The notes under the pieces were generated by a model. It worked only from the letters and a program-made list of their open reading frames with translations. It had not been told where the DNA came from and did no database searches. From Atherinomorus stipes (Eukaryota > Chordata > Actinopteri > Atheriniformes > Atherinidae): a stretch of 64,000 nt of DNA. Made by a program: the position numbers and the translations under genes. The stretch lies in the NCBI GenBank assembly GCA_023101725.1, contig JALJCO010003065.1, positions 26,001 through 90,000 on the forward strand, given 5' to 3'. Positions 1 to 12,249 of the stretch are shown here, piece after piece (the first letter of the stretch is position 1; each line of letters begins with the position of its first letter).

Positions 1-3000
1 CTGGTGTTTAGAACCTCAGTGAGGTATTTTGCTGAAGTTCTGGTGTTTAGAACCTCAGTGAGGTATTTTGCTGAAGTTCTGGTGTTTAGAACCTCAGTGA
101 GGTATTTTGCTGAAGTTCTGGTGTTTAGAACATCAGTGAGGTATTTTGCTGAAGTTCTGGTGTTTAGAACCTCAGTGAGATATTTTGCTGAAGTTCTGGT
201 GTTTAGAACCTCAGTGAGGTCATTTTGCTGAAGTTCTGGTGTTTAGAACCCCAGTGAGGTATTTTGCTGAAGTTCTGGTGTTTAGAACCTCAGTGAGGTA
301 TTTTGCTGAAGTTCTGGTGTTTAGAACCTCAGTGAGATATTTTGCTGAAGTCCTCTTGTTTAGAACCTCAGTGAGGTATTTTGCTGACGTTCTGGTGTTT
401 AGAACCTCAGTGAGGTATTTTGCAGAAGTTCTGGTGTTTAGAACCTCAGTGAGGTATTTTGCTGAAGTTCTGGTGTTTAGAACCTCAGTGAGGTATTTTG
501 CAGAAGTTCTGGTGTTTAGAACCTCAATGAGGTATTTTGCAGAAGTTCTGGTGTTTAGAACCTCAGTGAGGTATTTTGCTGAAGTTCTGGTGTTTAGAAC
601 CTCAGTGAGGTATTTTGCTGAAGTTCTGGTGTTTAGAACCATAGTGAGGTATTTTGCTGAAGTTCTGGTGTTTAGAACCTCAGTGAGGTATTTTGCTGAA
701 GTTCTGGTGTTTAGAACCTCAGTGAGGTATTTTGCTGAAGTTCTGGTGTTTAGAACCTCAGTGAGGTATTTTGCTGAAGTTCTGGTGTTTAGAACCTCAG
801 TGAGGTATTTTGCAGAAGTTCTCATGTTTAGAACCTCAGTGAGGTATTTTGCTGAAGTTCTGGTGTTTAGAACCTCAGTGAGGTATTTTGCTGACGTTCT
901 GGTGTTTAGAACCTCAGTGAGGTATTTTGCTGACGTTCTGGTGTTTAGAACCTCAGTGAGGTATTTTGCAGAAGTTCTGGTGTTTAGAACCTCAGTGAGG
1001 TATTTTGCAGAAGTTCAGGTGTTTAGAACCTCAGTGAGGTATTTTGCAGAAGTTCAGGTGTTTAGAACCTCAGTGAGGTATTTTGCTGAAGTTCTGGTGT
1101 TTAGAACCTCAGTGAGGTATTTTGCTGAAGTTCTGGTGTTTAGAACCTCAGTGAGGTATTTTGCTGACGTTCTGGTGTTTAGAACCTCAGTGAGGTATTT
1201 TGCAGAAGTTCTCATGTTTAGAACCTCAGTGAGGTATTTTGCTGAAGTTCTGGTGTTTAGAACCTCAGTGAGGTATTTTGCTGAAGTTCTGGTGTTTAGA
1301 ACCTCAGTGAGGTATTTTGCTGAAGTTCTGGTGTTTAGAACCTCAGTGAGGTATTTTGCAGAAGTTCTGGTGTTTAGAACCTCAGTGAGGTATTTTGCAG
1401 AAGTTCTGGTGTTTAGAACCTCAGTGAGGTATTTTGCAGAAGTTCTGGTGTTTAGAACCTCAGTGAGGTATTTTGCAGAAGTTCTGGTGTTTAGAACCTC
1501 AGTGAGGTATTTTGCTGAAGTTCTGGTGTTTAGAACCTCAGTGAGGTATTTTGCAGAAGTTCTGGTGTTTAGAACCTCAGTGAGGTATTTTGCAGAAGTT
1601 CTGGTGTTTAGAACCTCAGTGAGGTATTTTGCTGAAGTTCTGGTGTTTAGAACCTCAGTGAGGTATTTTGCTGAAGTTCTGGTGTTTAGAACCTCAGTGA
1701 GGTATTTTGCTGAAGTTCTGGTGTTTAGAACCTCAGTGAGGTATTTTGCTGAAGTTCTGGTGTTTAGAACCTCAGTGAGGTATTTTGCTGAAGTTCTGGT
1801 GTTTAGAACCTCAGTGAGATATTTTGCTGAAGTTCTGGTGTTTAGAACCTCAGTGAGGTATTTTGCTGAAGTTCTGGTGTTTAGAACCTCAGTGAGGTAT
1901 TTTGCTGAAGTTCTGGTGTTTAGAACCTCAGTGAGGTATTTTGCTGAAGTTCTGGTGTTTAGAACCTCAGTGAGATATTTTGCTGAAGTCCTCTTGTTTA
2001 GAACCTCAGTGAGGTATTTTGCTGACGTTCTGGTGTTTAGAACCTCAGTGAGGTATTTTGCTGACGTTCCGGTGTTTAGAACCTCTGAGGTATTTTGCAG
2101 AAGTTCTCATGTTTAGAACCTCAGTGAGGTATTTTGCTGAAGTTCTCATGTTTAGAACCTCAGTGAGGTATTTTGCTGACGTTCTGGTGTTTAGAACCTC
2201 AGTGAGGTATTTTGCTGACGTTCTGGTGTTTAGAACCTCAGTGAGGTATTTTGCAGAAGTTCTGGTGTTTAGAACCTCAGTGAGGTATTTTGCTGAAGTT
2301 CTGGTGTTTAGAACCTCAGTGAGGTCATTTTGCAGAAGTTCTGGTGTTTAGAACCTCAATGAGGTATTTTGCAGAAGTTCTGGTGTTTAGAACCTCAGTG
2401 AGGTCATTTTGCTGAAGTTCTGGTGTTTAGAACCTCAGTGAGGTATTTTGCTGAAGTTCTGGTGTTTAGAACCTTAGTGAGGTATTTTGCTGAAGTTCTG
2501 TGTGCCTCGTTTAGAACCTCAGTGAGGTATTTTGCTGAAGTTCTGGTGTTTAGAACCTCAGTGAGGTATTTTGCAGAAGTTCTGGTGTTTAGAACCTCAG
2601 TGAGGTATTTTGCTGAAGTTCTGGTGTTTAGAACCTCAGTGAGGTATTTTGCTGAAGTTCTGGTGTTTAGAACCTCAGTGAGGTATTTTGCTGAAGTTCT
2701 GGTGTTTAGAACCTCAGTGAGGTATTTTGCTGAAGTTCTGGTGTTTAGAACCTCAGTGAGGTATTTTGCTGAAGTTCTGGTGTTTAGAACCTCAGTGAGG
2801 TATTTTGCTGAAGTTCTGGTGTTTAGAACCTCAGTGAGGTATTTTGCAGAAGTTCCGGTGTTTAGAACCTCAGTGAGGTATTTTGCAGAAGTTCTGGTGT
2901 TTAGAACCTCAGTGAGGTATTTTGCAGAAGTTCTGGTGTTTAGAACCTCAGTGAGGTATTTTGCAGAAGTTCTGGTGTTTAGAACCTCAGTGAGGTATTT

Positions 3001-6000
3001 TGCAGAAGTTCTGGTGTTTAGAACCTCAGTGAGGTATTTTGCTGAAGTTCTGGTGTTTAGAACCTCAGTGAGGTATTTTGCTGAAGTTCTGGTGTTTAGA
3101 ACCTCAGTGAGGTATTTTGCAGAAGTTCTGGTGTTTAGAACCTCAGTGAGGTATTTTGCAGAAGTTCTGGTGTTTAGAACCTCAGTGAGGTATTTTGCAG
3201 AAGTTCTGGTGTTTAGAACCTCAGTGAGGTATTTTGCTGAAGTTCTGGTGTTTAGAACCTCAGTGAGGTATTTTGCAGAAGTTCTGGTGTTTAGAACCTC
3301 AGTGAGGTATTTTGCTGAAGTTCTGGTGTTTAGAACCTCAGTGAGGTATTTTGCTGAAGTTCTGGTGTTTAGAACCTCAGTGAGGTATTTTGCAGAAGTT
3401 CTGGTGTTTAGAACCTCAGTGAGGTATTTTGCAGAAGTTCTGGTGTTTAGAACCTCAGTGAGGTATTTTGCAGAAGTTCTGGTGTTTAGAACCTCAGTGA
3501 GGTATTTTGCTGAAGTTCTGGTGTTTAGAACCTCAGTGAGGTATTTTGCTGAAGTTCTGGTGTTTAGAACCTCAGTGAGGTATTTTGCAGAAGTTCTGGT
3601 GTTTAGAACCTCAGTGAGGTATTTTGCAGAAGTTCTGGTGTTTAGAACCTCAGTGAGGTATTTTGCAGAAGTTCTGGTGTTTAGAACCTCAGTGAGGTAT
3701 TTTGCAGAAGTTCTGGTGTTTAGAACCTCAGTGAGGTATTTTGCAGAAGTTCTGGTGTTTAGAACCTCAGTGAGGTATTTTGCTGAAGTTCTGGTGTTTA
3801 GAACCTCAGTGAGGTATTTTGCAGAAGTTCTGGTGTTTAGAACCTCAGTGAGGTATTTTGCAGAAGTTCTGGTGTTTAGAACCTCAGTGAGGTATTTTGC
3901 AGAAGTTCTGGTGTTTAGAACCTCAGTGAGGTATTTTGCTGAAGTTCTGGTGTTTAGAACCTCAGTGAGGTATTTTGCTGAAGTTCTGGTGTTTAGAACC
4001 TCAGTGAGGTATTTTGCTGAAGTTCTGGTGTTTAGAACCTCAGTGAGGTATTTTGCTGAAGTTCTGGTGTTTAGAACCTCAGTGAGGTATTTTGCTGAAG
4101 TTCTGGTGTTTAGAACCTCAGTGAGGTATTTTGCAGAAGTTCTGGTGTTTAGAACCTTCGAGGTATTTTGCTGAAGTTCTCATGTTTAGAACCTCAGTGA
4201 GGTATTTTGCTGAAGTTCTGGTGTTTAGAACCTCAGTGAGGTATTTTGCTGAAGTTCTGGTGTTTAGAACCTCAGTGAGGTATTTTGCTGAAGTTCTGGT
4301 GTTTAGAACCTCAGTGAGGTATTTTGCTGAAGTTCTGGTGTTTAGAACCTCAGTGAGGTATTTTGCAGAAGTTCTGGTGTTTAGAACCTCAATGAGGTAT
4401 TTTGCAGAAGTTCTGGTGTTTAGAACCTCAGTGAGGTATTTTGCTGAAGTTCTGGTGTTTAGAACCTCAGTGAGGTATTTTGCTGAAGTTCTGGTGTTTA
4501 GAACCTCAGTGAGGTATTTTGCTGAAGTTCTGGTGTTTAGAACCTCAGTGAGGTATTTTGCTGAAGTTCTGGTGTTTAGAACCTCAGTGAGGTATTTTGC
4601 TGAAGTTCTGGTGTTTAGAACCTCAGTGAGGTATTTTGCAGAAGTTCTGGTGTTTAGAACCTCAGTGAGGTATTTTGCTGAAGTTCTGGTGTTTAGAACC
4701 TCAGTGAGGTATTTTGCTGACGTTCTGGTGTTTAGAACCTCAGTGAGGTATTTTGCTGAAGTTCTGGTGTTTAGAACCTCAGTGAGGTATTTTGCAGATG
4801 TTCTGGTGTTTAGAACCTCAGTGAGGTATTTTGCAGAAGTTCTGGTGTTTAGAACCTCAGTGAGGTATTTTGCAGAAGTTCTGGTGTTTAGAACCTCAGT
4901 GAGGTATTTTGCTGAAGTTCTGGTGTTTAGAACCTCAGTGAGGTATTTTGCTGAAGTTCTGGTGTTTAGAACCTCAGTGAGGTATTTTGCAGAAGTTCTG
5001 GTGTTTAGAACCTCAGTGAGGTATTTTGCAGAAGTTCTGGTGTTTAGAACCTCAGTGAGGTATTTTGCAGAAGTTCTGGTGTTTAGAACCTCAGTGAGGT
5101 ATTTTGCAGAAGTTCTGGTGTTTAGAACCTCAGTGAGGTATTTTGCTGAAGTTCTGGTGTTTAGAACCTCAGTGAGGTATTTTGCTGAAGTTCTGGTGTT
5201 TAGAACCTCAGTGAGGTATTTTGCTGAAGTTCTGGTGTTTAGAACCTCAGTGAGGTATTTTGCTGAAGTTCTGGTGTTTAGAACCTCAGTGAGGTATTTT
5301 GCTGAAGTTCTGGTGTTTAGAACCTCAGTGAGGTATTTTGCTGAAGTTCTGGTGTTTAGAACCTCAGTGAGGTATTTTGCTGAAGTTCTGGTGTTTAGAA
5401 CCTCAGTGAGGTATTTTGCTGAAGTTCTGGTGTTTAGAACCTCAGTGAGATATTTTGCTGAAGTCCTCTTGTTTAGAACCTCAGTGAGGTATTTTGCTGA
5501 CGTTCTGGTGTTTAGAACCTCAGTGAGGTATTTTGCTGACGTTCTGGTGTTTAGAACCTCTGAGGTATTTTGCAGAAGTTCTCATGTTTAGAACCTCAGT
5601 GAGGTATTTTGCAGAAGTTCTCATGTTTAGAACCTCAGTGAGGTATTTTGCTGACGTTCTGGTGTTTAGAACCTCAGTGAGGTATTTTGCTGACGTTCTG
5701 GTGTTTAGAACCTCAGTGAGGTATTTTGCAGAAGTTCTGGTGTTTAGAACCTCAGTGAGGTATTTTGCTGAAGTTCTGGTGTTTAGAACCTCAGTGAGGT
5801 CATTTTGCAGAAGTTCTGGTGTTTAGAACCTCAATGAGGTATTTTGCTGAAGTTCTGGTGTTTAGAACCTCAGTGAGGTATTTTGCTGAAGTTCTGGTGT
5901 TTAGAACCATAGTGAGGTATTTTGCTGAAGTTCTGGTGTTTAGAACCTCAGTGAGGTATTTTGCTGAAGTTCTGGTGTTTAGAACCTCAGTGAGGTATTT

Positions 6001-9000
6001 TGCTGACGTTCTGGTGTTTAGAACCTCAGTGAGGTATTTTGCAGAAGTTCTCTATGTTTAGAACCTCAGTGAGGTATTTTGCTGAAGTTCTGGTGTTTAG
6101 AACCTCAGTGAGGTATTTTGCTGACGTTCTGGTGTTTAGAACCTCAGTGAGGTATTTTGCTGACGTTCTGGTGTTTAGAACCTCAGTGAGGTATTTTGCT
6201 GACGTTCTGGTGTTTAGAACCTCAGTGAGGTATTTTGCAGAAGTTCTGGTGTTTAGAACCTCAGTGAGGTATTTTGCTGAAGTTCTGGTGTTTAGAACCT
6301 CAGTGAGGTCATTTTGCTGAAGTTCTGGTGTTTAGAACCTCAATGAGGTCATTTTGCTGAAGTTCTGGTGTTTAGAACCTCAGTGAGGTCATTTTGCTGA
6401 AGTTCTGGTGTTTAGAACCTCAGTGAGGTATTTTGCTGAAGTTCTGGTGTTTAGAACCTCAGTGAGGTATTTTGCTGAAGTTCTGGTGTTTAGAACCTCA
6501 GTGAGGTATTTTGCTGAAGTTCTGGTGTTTAGAACCTCAGTGAGGTATTTTGCAGAAGTTCTGGTGTTTAGAACCTCAGTGAGGTCATTTTGCTGAAGTT
6601 CTGGTGTTTAGAACCTCAGTGAGGTCATTTTGCTGAAGTTCTGGTGTTTAGAACCTCAATGAGGTATTTTGCAGAAGTTCTGGTGTTTAGAACCTCAGTG
6701 AGGTATTTTGCTGAAGTTCTGGTGTTTAGAACCTCAGTGAGGTATTTTGCTGAAGTTCTGGTGTTTAGAACCTCAGTGAGGTATTTTGCTGAAGTTCTGG
6801 TGTTTAGAACCTCAGTGAGGTATTTTGCTGACGTTCTGGTGTTTAGAACCTCAGTGAGGTATTTTGCTGACGTTCTGGTGTTTAGAACCTCAGTGAGGTA
6901 TTTTGCTGACGTTCTGGTGTTTAGAACCTCAGTGAGGTATTTTGCTGAAGTTCTGGTGTTTAGAACCTCAGTGAGGTATTTTGCTGAAGTTCTGGTGTTT
7001 AGAACCTCAGTGAGGTATTTTGCTGAAGTTCTGGTGTTTAGAACCTCTGAGATATTTTGCTGAAGTTCTGGTGTTTAGAACCTCAGTGAGGTATTTTGCT
7101 GAAGTTCTGGTGTTTAGAACCTCAGTGAGGTATTTTGCTGAAGTTCTGGTGTTTAGAACCTCTGAGATATTTTGCTGAAGTTCTGGTGTTTAGAACCTCA
7201 GTGAGGTCATTTTGCTGAAGTTCTGGTGTTTAGAACCTCAGTGAGGTATTTTGCTGAAGTTCTGGTGTTTAGAACCTCAGTGAGGTCATTTTGCTGAAGT
7301 TCTGGTGTTTAGAACCTCAGTGAGGTATTTTGCTGAAGTTCTGGTGTTTAGAACATCAATGAGGTATTTTGCAGAAGTTCTGGTGTTTAGAACCTCAGTG
7401 AGGTATTTTGCTATAGTCCTCTTGTTTAGAACCTCAGTGAGGTATTTTGCTGAAGTTCTGGTGTTTAGAACCTCAGTGAGGTATTTTGCTGAAGTTCTGG
7501 TGTTTAGAACCTCAGTGAGGTCATTTTGCTGAAGTTCTGGTGTTTAGAACCTCAGTGAGGTATTTTGCTGAAGTTCTGGTGTTTAGAACATCAATGAGGT
7601 ATTTTGCAGAAGTTCTGGTGTTTAGAACCTCAGTGAGGTATTTTGCTATAGTCCTCTTGTTTAGAACCTCAGTGAGGTATTTTGCAGAAGTTCTGGTGTT
7701 TAGAACCTCAGTGAGGTATTTTGCAGAAGTTCTCATGTTTAGAACCTCAGTGAGGTATTTTGCTGACGTTCTGGTGTTTAGAACCTCAGTGAGGTATTTT
7801 GCAGAAGTTCTCATGTTTAGAACCTCAGTGAGGTATTTTGCAGAAGTTCTGGTGTTTAGAACATCAATGAGGTATTGTGATGAAGTTCTGGTGTTTAGAA
7901 CCTCAGTGAGGTATTTTGCTATAGTCTTGTTTAGAACCTCAGTGAGGTATTTTGCAGAAGTTCTGGTGTTTAGAACCTCTGTGGTATTTTGCTGACGTTC
8001 TGGTGTTTAGAACCAGTGAGGTATTTTGCAGAAGTTCAGGTGTTTAGAACCTCAGTGAGGTATTTTGCTGACGTTCTGGTGTTTAGAACCTCAGTGAGGT
8101 ATTTTGCAGAAGTTCAGGTGTTTAGAACCTCAGTGAGGTATTTTGCAGAAGTTCTGGTGTTTAGAACCTCAGTGAGGTATTTTGCAGAAGTTCTGGTGTT
8201 TAGAACCTCAGTGAGGTATTTTGCAGAAGTTCTGGTGTTTAGAACCTCAGTGAGGTATTTTGCAGAAGTTCTGGTGTTTAGAACCTTAGTGAGGTATTTT
8301 GCTGAAGTTCTGGTGTTTAGAACCTCAGTGAGGCATTTTGCTGAAGTTCTGGTGTTTAGAACCTCAGTGAGGCATTTTGCTGAAGTTCTGGTGTTTAGAA
8401 CCTCAGTGAGGTATTTTGCAGAAGTTCTGGTGTTTAGAACCTCAGTGAGGTATTTTGCAGAAGTTCTGGTGTTTAGAACCTCAGTGAGGTATTTTGCAGA
8501 AGTTCTGGTGTTTAGAACCTCAGTGAGGTATTTTGCAGAAGTTCTGGTGTTTAGAACCTCAGTCAGATATTTTGCTGAAGTTCTGGTGTTTAGAACCTCA
8601 GTGAGGTATTTTGCAGAAGTTCTGGTGTTTAGAACCTCAGTGAGGTATTTTGCAGAAGTTCTGGTGTTTAGAACCTCAGTGAGATATTTTGCAGAAGTTC
8701 TGGTGTTTAGAACCTCAGTGAGATATTTTGCAGAAGTTCTGGTGTTTAGAACCTCAGTGAGGTATTTTGCAGACGTTCTGGTGTTTAGAACCTCAGTGAG
8801 GTAATTTGCAGAAGTTCTCGTCTTTAGAACCTCAGTGAGGTATTTTGCTGAAGTTCTGGTGTTAGACCTAGTGAGGTAATTTGCAGAAGTTCTCGTCTTT
8901 AGAACCTCAGTGAGGTATATTGCTGAAGTTCTGGTGTTTAGAACCTCAATGAGGTATTTTGTAGAAGTTCTGGTGTTTAGAACCTCAGTGGTATTTTGCA

Positions 9001-11040
9001 GAAGTTCTGGTGTTTAGAACCTCAGTGAGGTATTTTGCAGAAGTTCTGGTGTTTAGAACCTCAGTGAGATATTTTGCAGAAGTTCTGGTGTTTAGAACCT
9101 CAGTGAGGTATTTTTGCAGACGTTCTGGTGTTTAGAACCTCAGTGAGGTAATTTGCAGAAGTTCTCGTCTTTAGAACCTCAGTGAGGTATTTTGCTGAAG
9201 TTCTGGTGTTCAGAACCTCAGTGAGGTAATTTGCAGAAGTTCTCGTCTTTAGAACCTCAGTGAGGTATATTGCTGAAGTTCTGGTGTTTAGAACCTCAAT
9301 GAGGTATTTTGTAGAAGTTCTGGTGTTTAGAACCTCAGTGGTATTTTGCAGAAGTTCTGGTGTTTAGAACCTCAGTGAGGTATTTTGCAGAAGTTCTGGT
9401 GTTTAGAACCTCAGTGAGGTATTTTGCAGAAGTTCTGGTGTTTAGAACCTCAGTGAGGTATTTTGCAGAAGTTCTGGTGTTTAGAACCTTAGTGAGGTAT
9501 TTTGCTGAAGTTCTGGTGTTTAGAACCTCAGTGAGGTATTTTGCTGAAGTTCTGGTGTTTAGAACCTCAGTGAGGTATTTTGCAGAAGTTCTGGTGTTTA
9601 GAACCTCAGTGAGGTATTTTGCAGAAGTTCTGGTGTTTAGAACCTCAGTGAGGTATTTTGCAGAAGTTCTGGTGTTTAGAACCTCAGTCAGATATTTTGC
9701 TGAAGTTCTGGTGTTTAGAACCTCAGTGAGGTATTTTGCAGAAGTTCTGGTGTTTAGAACCTCAGTGAGGTATTTTGCAGAAGTTCTGGTGTTTAGAACC
9801 TCAGTGAGATATTTTGCAGAAGTTCTGGTGTTTAGAACCTCAGTGAGATATTTTGCAGAAGTTCTGGTGTTTAGAACCTCAGTGAGGTATTTTGCAGACG
9901 TTCTGGTGTTTAGAACCTCAGTGAGGTAATTTGCAGAAGTTCTCGTCTTTAGAACCTCAGTGAGGTATTTTGCTGAAGTTCTGGTGTTCAGAACCTCAGT
10001 GAGGTAATTTGCAGAAGTTCTCGTCTTTAGAACCTCAGTGAGGTATATTGCTGAAGTTCTGGTGTTTAGAACCTCAATGAGGTATTTTGTAGAAGTTCTG
10101 GTGTTTAGAACCTCAGTGGTATTTTGCAGAAGTTCTGGTGTTTAGAACCTCAGTGAGGTATTTTGCAGAAGTTCTGGTGTTTAGAACCTCAGTGAGGTAT
10201 TTTGCAGAAGTTCTGGTGTTTAGAACCTCAGTGAGGTATTTTGCAGAAGTTCTGGTGTTTAGAACCTCAGTGAGGTATTTTGCAGAAGTTCTGGTGTTTA
10301 GAACCTCAGTGAGGTATTTTGCTGAAGTTCTGGTGTTTAGAACCTCAGTGAGGTATTTTGCTGAAGTTCTGGTGTTTAGAACCTCAGTGAGGTATTTTGC
10401 AGAAGTTCTGGTGTTTAGAACCTCAGTGAGGTATTTTGCTGAAGTTCTGGTGTTTAGAACCTCAGTGAGGTATTTTGCAGAAGTTCTGGTGTTTAGAACC
10501 TCAGTCAGATATTTTGCAGAAGTTCTGGTGTTTAGAACCTCAGTGAGGTATTTTGCAGAAGTTCTGGTGTTTAGAACCTCAGTGAGGTATTTTGCAGAAG
10601 TTCTGGTGTTTAGAACCTCAGTGAGATATTTTGCAGAAGTTCTGGTGTTTAGAACCTCAGTGAGATATTTTGCAGAAGTTCTGGTGTTTAGAACCTCAGT
10701 GAGGTATTTTGCAGACGTTCTGGTGTTTAGAACCTCAGTGAGGTAATTTGCAGAAGTTCTCGTCTTTAGAACCTCAGTGAGGTATTTTGCTGAAGTTCTG
10801 GTGTTCAGAACCTCAGTGAGGTAATTTGCAGAAGTTCTCGTCTTTAGAACCTCAGTGAGGTATATTGCTGAAGTTCTGGTGTTTAGAACCTCAGTGGTAT
10901 TTTGCAGAAGTTCTGGTGTTTAGAACCTCAGTGAGGTATTTTGCAGAAGTTCTGGTGTTTAGAACCTCAGTGAGGTTTTTTGCAGAAGTTCTGGTGTTTA
11001 GAACCTCAGTGAGGTATTTTGCAGACGTTCTCGTTTCAGT
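1..11040. repeat. 39-bp minisatellite array, about 280 copies, continuing left of the window
   Basis: The whole stretch is a head-to-tail 39-bp unit (GTTTAGAACCTCAGTGAGGT followed by ATTTTGCTGAAGTTCTGGT). Each unit contains ACCTCA-G-TGAGGT, a palindrome with 6-bp arms. Variants are point changes (GCTGAAG/GCAGAAG/GCTGACG, GGTGTTT/CTCGTCTTT) plus a few 4-6-bp deletions. Because 39 is a multiple of three and the unit lacks stops in several frames, very long reading frames appear on both strands; they are by-products of the array. Larger-scale structure exists: variant-rich blocks near 8790-9350, 9910-10140 and 10690-10900 recur at roughly 0.8 kb. It probably lies in the last intron of the serine protease gene that ends at 11901 (inference). 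Confidence 0.97.
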
Positions 11041-11739
<699 letters not shown>

Positions 11740-11901
11740 GGCGACTCCGGAGCTCCTCTGTTCTGTCGCAAACGCCACGCCTACTTCCTGTTTGGCGTGG
11801 TCACATGGGGCAGCTGGCGGTGCGGCGCCGACAAACCGGCCATCTTCACCAGGGTGCCGGAGTTTCACTCCTGGATCACCGACATCACCGACGACCTCTG
11901 A
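11740..11901 (+). CDS. Trypsin-like (S1) serine protease, terminal coding exon
   Basis: The exon starts in phase 0 after TCTCTGCAG and encodes 53 residues plus TGA (11899-11901). It opens with GDSGAP, the S1-family motif carrying the catalytic serine (third residue). It continues with FGVVTWG, a cysteine in WRCGAD and the closing KPAIFTRVPEFHSWI, which matches the usual C-terminal PGVYTRV...WI helix of chymotrypsin-fold proteases. The GDSGG of most members is GDSGA here. The catalytic His and Asp and the specificity-pocket residue at position 189 would be in upstream exons, beyond the 39-bp satellite and outside the window. The exact family member cannot be told from this exon; ovochymase-, complement- or plasma-type proteases are all possible. 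The S1 assignment is secure, the gene name is not. Confidence 0.88.
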   Translation, partial: GDSGAPLFCRKRHAYFLFGVVTWGSWRCGADKPAIFTRVPEFHSWITDITDDL

Positions 11902-12135
11902 CCTCACCGTTTCATCCTGGATCACCGACGACCTCTGACCTCACCGTTTCATCCTGGATCACGGACGACCTCTGACCTCACCGCTTCATCCTGGATCACG
12001 GACGACCTCTGACCTCACCGCTTCATCCTGGATCACGGACGACCTCTGACCTCACCGTTTCATCCTGGATCACCGCCTACGACCTCTGACCTCACCGTTT
12101 CATCCTGGATCACGGACGACCTCTGACCTCACCGT
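11888..12135 (+). repeat. 37-bp minisatellite built from the protease stop-codon region
   Basis: About seven copies of a 37-bp unit (TCCTGGATCACGGACGACCT then CTGACCTCACCGTTTCA). The first copy is the end of the coding exon itself: the codons for S-W-I-T-D ... D-D-L and the TGA. Every later copy keeps a TGA, so the repeats lie in the 3' UTR and preserve the terminal codons as a non-translated echo. Confidence 0.93.
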
Positions 12136-12249
12136 TTACAGATGAAAGATATTTAATGATCCGGAAGAAAGTAAAGAGAGAAAAGAACCGACTGTGTCTG
12201 AGTTTTATTTATGTTCCTGGACCCTGCTGGAGGTCTGGATCCGGTCTGG
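12136..12249 (+). other. Short spacer, probable protease 3' UTR end
   Basis: A-rich sequence between two arrays. No canonical AATAAA is present; AGATATTTAATG near 12150 is the closest, so the transcript end is uncertain. Confidence 0.35.

Noticed and set aside
239..5591. Long repetitive frames (up to 625 codons, FRTSVRYFAEVLV repeats) on both strands
   Set aside because: They follow from a 39-bp repeat period divisible by three with no stops in the unit. They break wherever a unit has an indel, and there is no initiation or splice context.
1..11040. CRISPR-like array
   Set aside because: The 39-bp units are directly adjacent, with no unique spacers, and there are no cas genes; the setting is eukaryotic.
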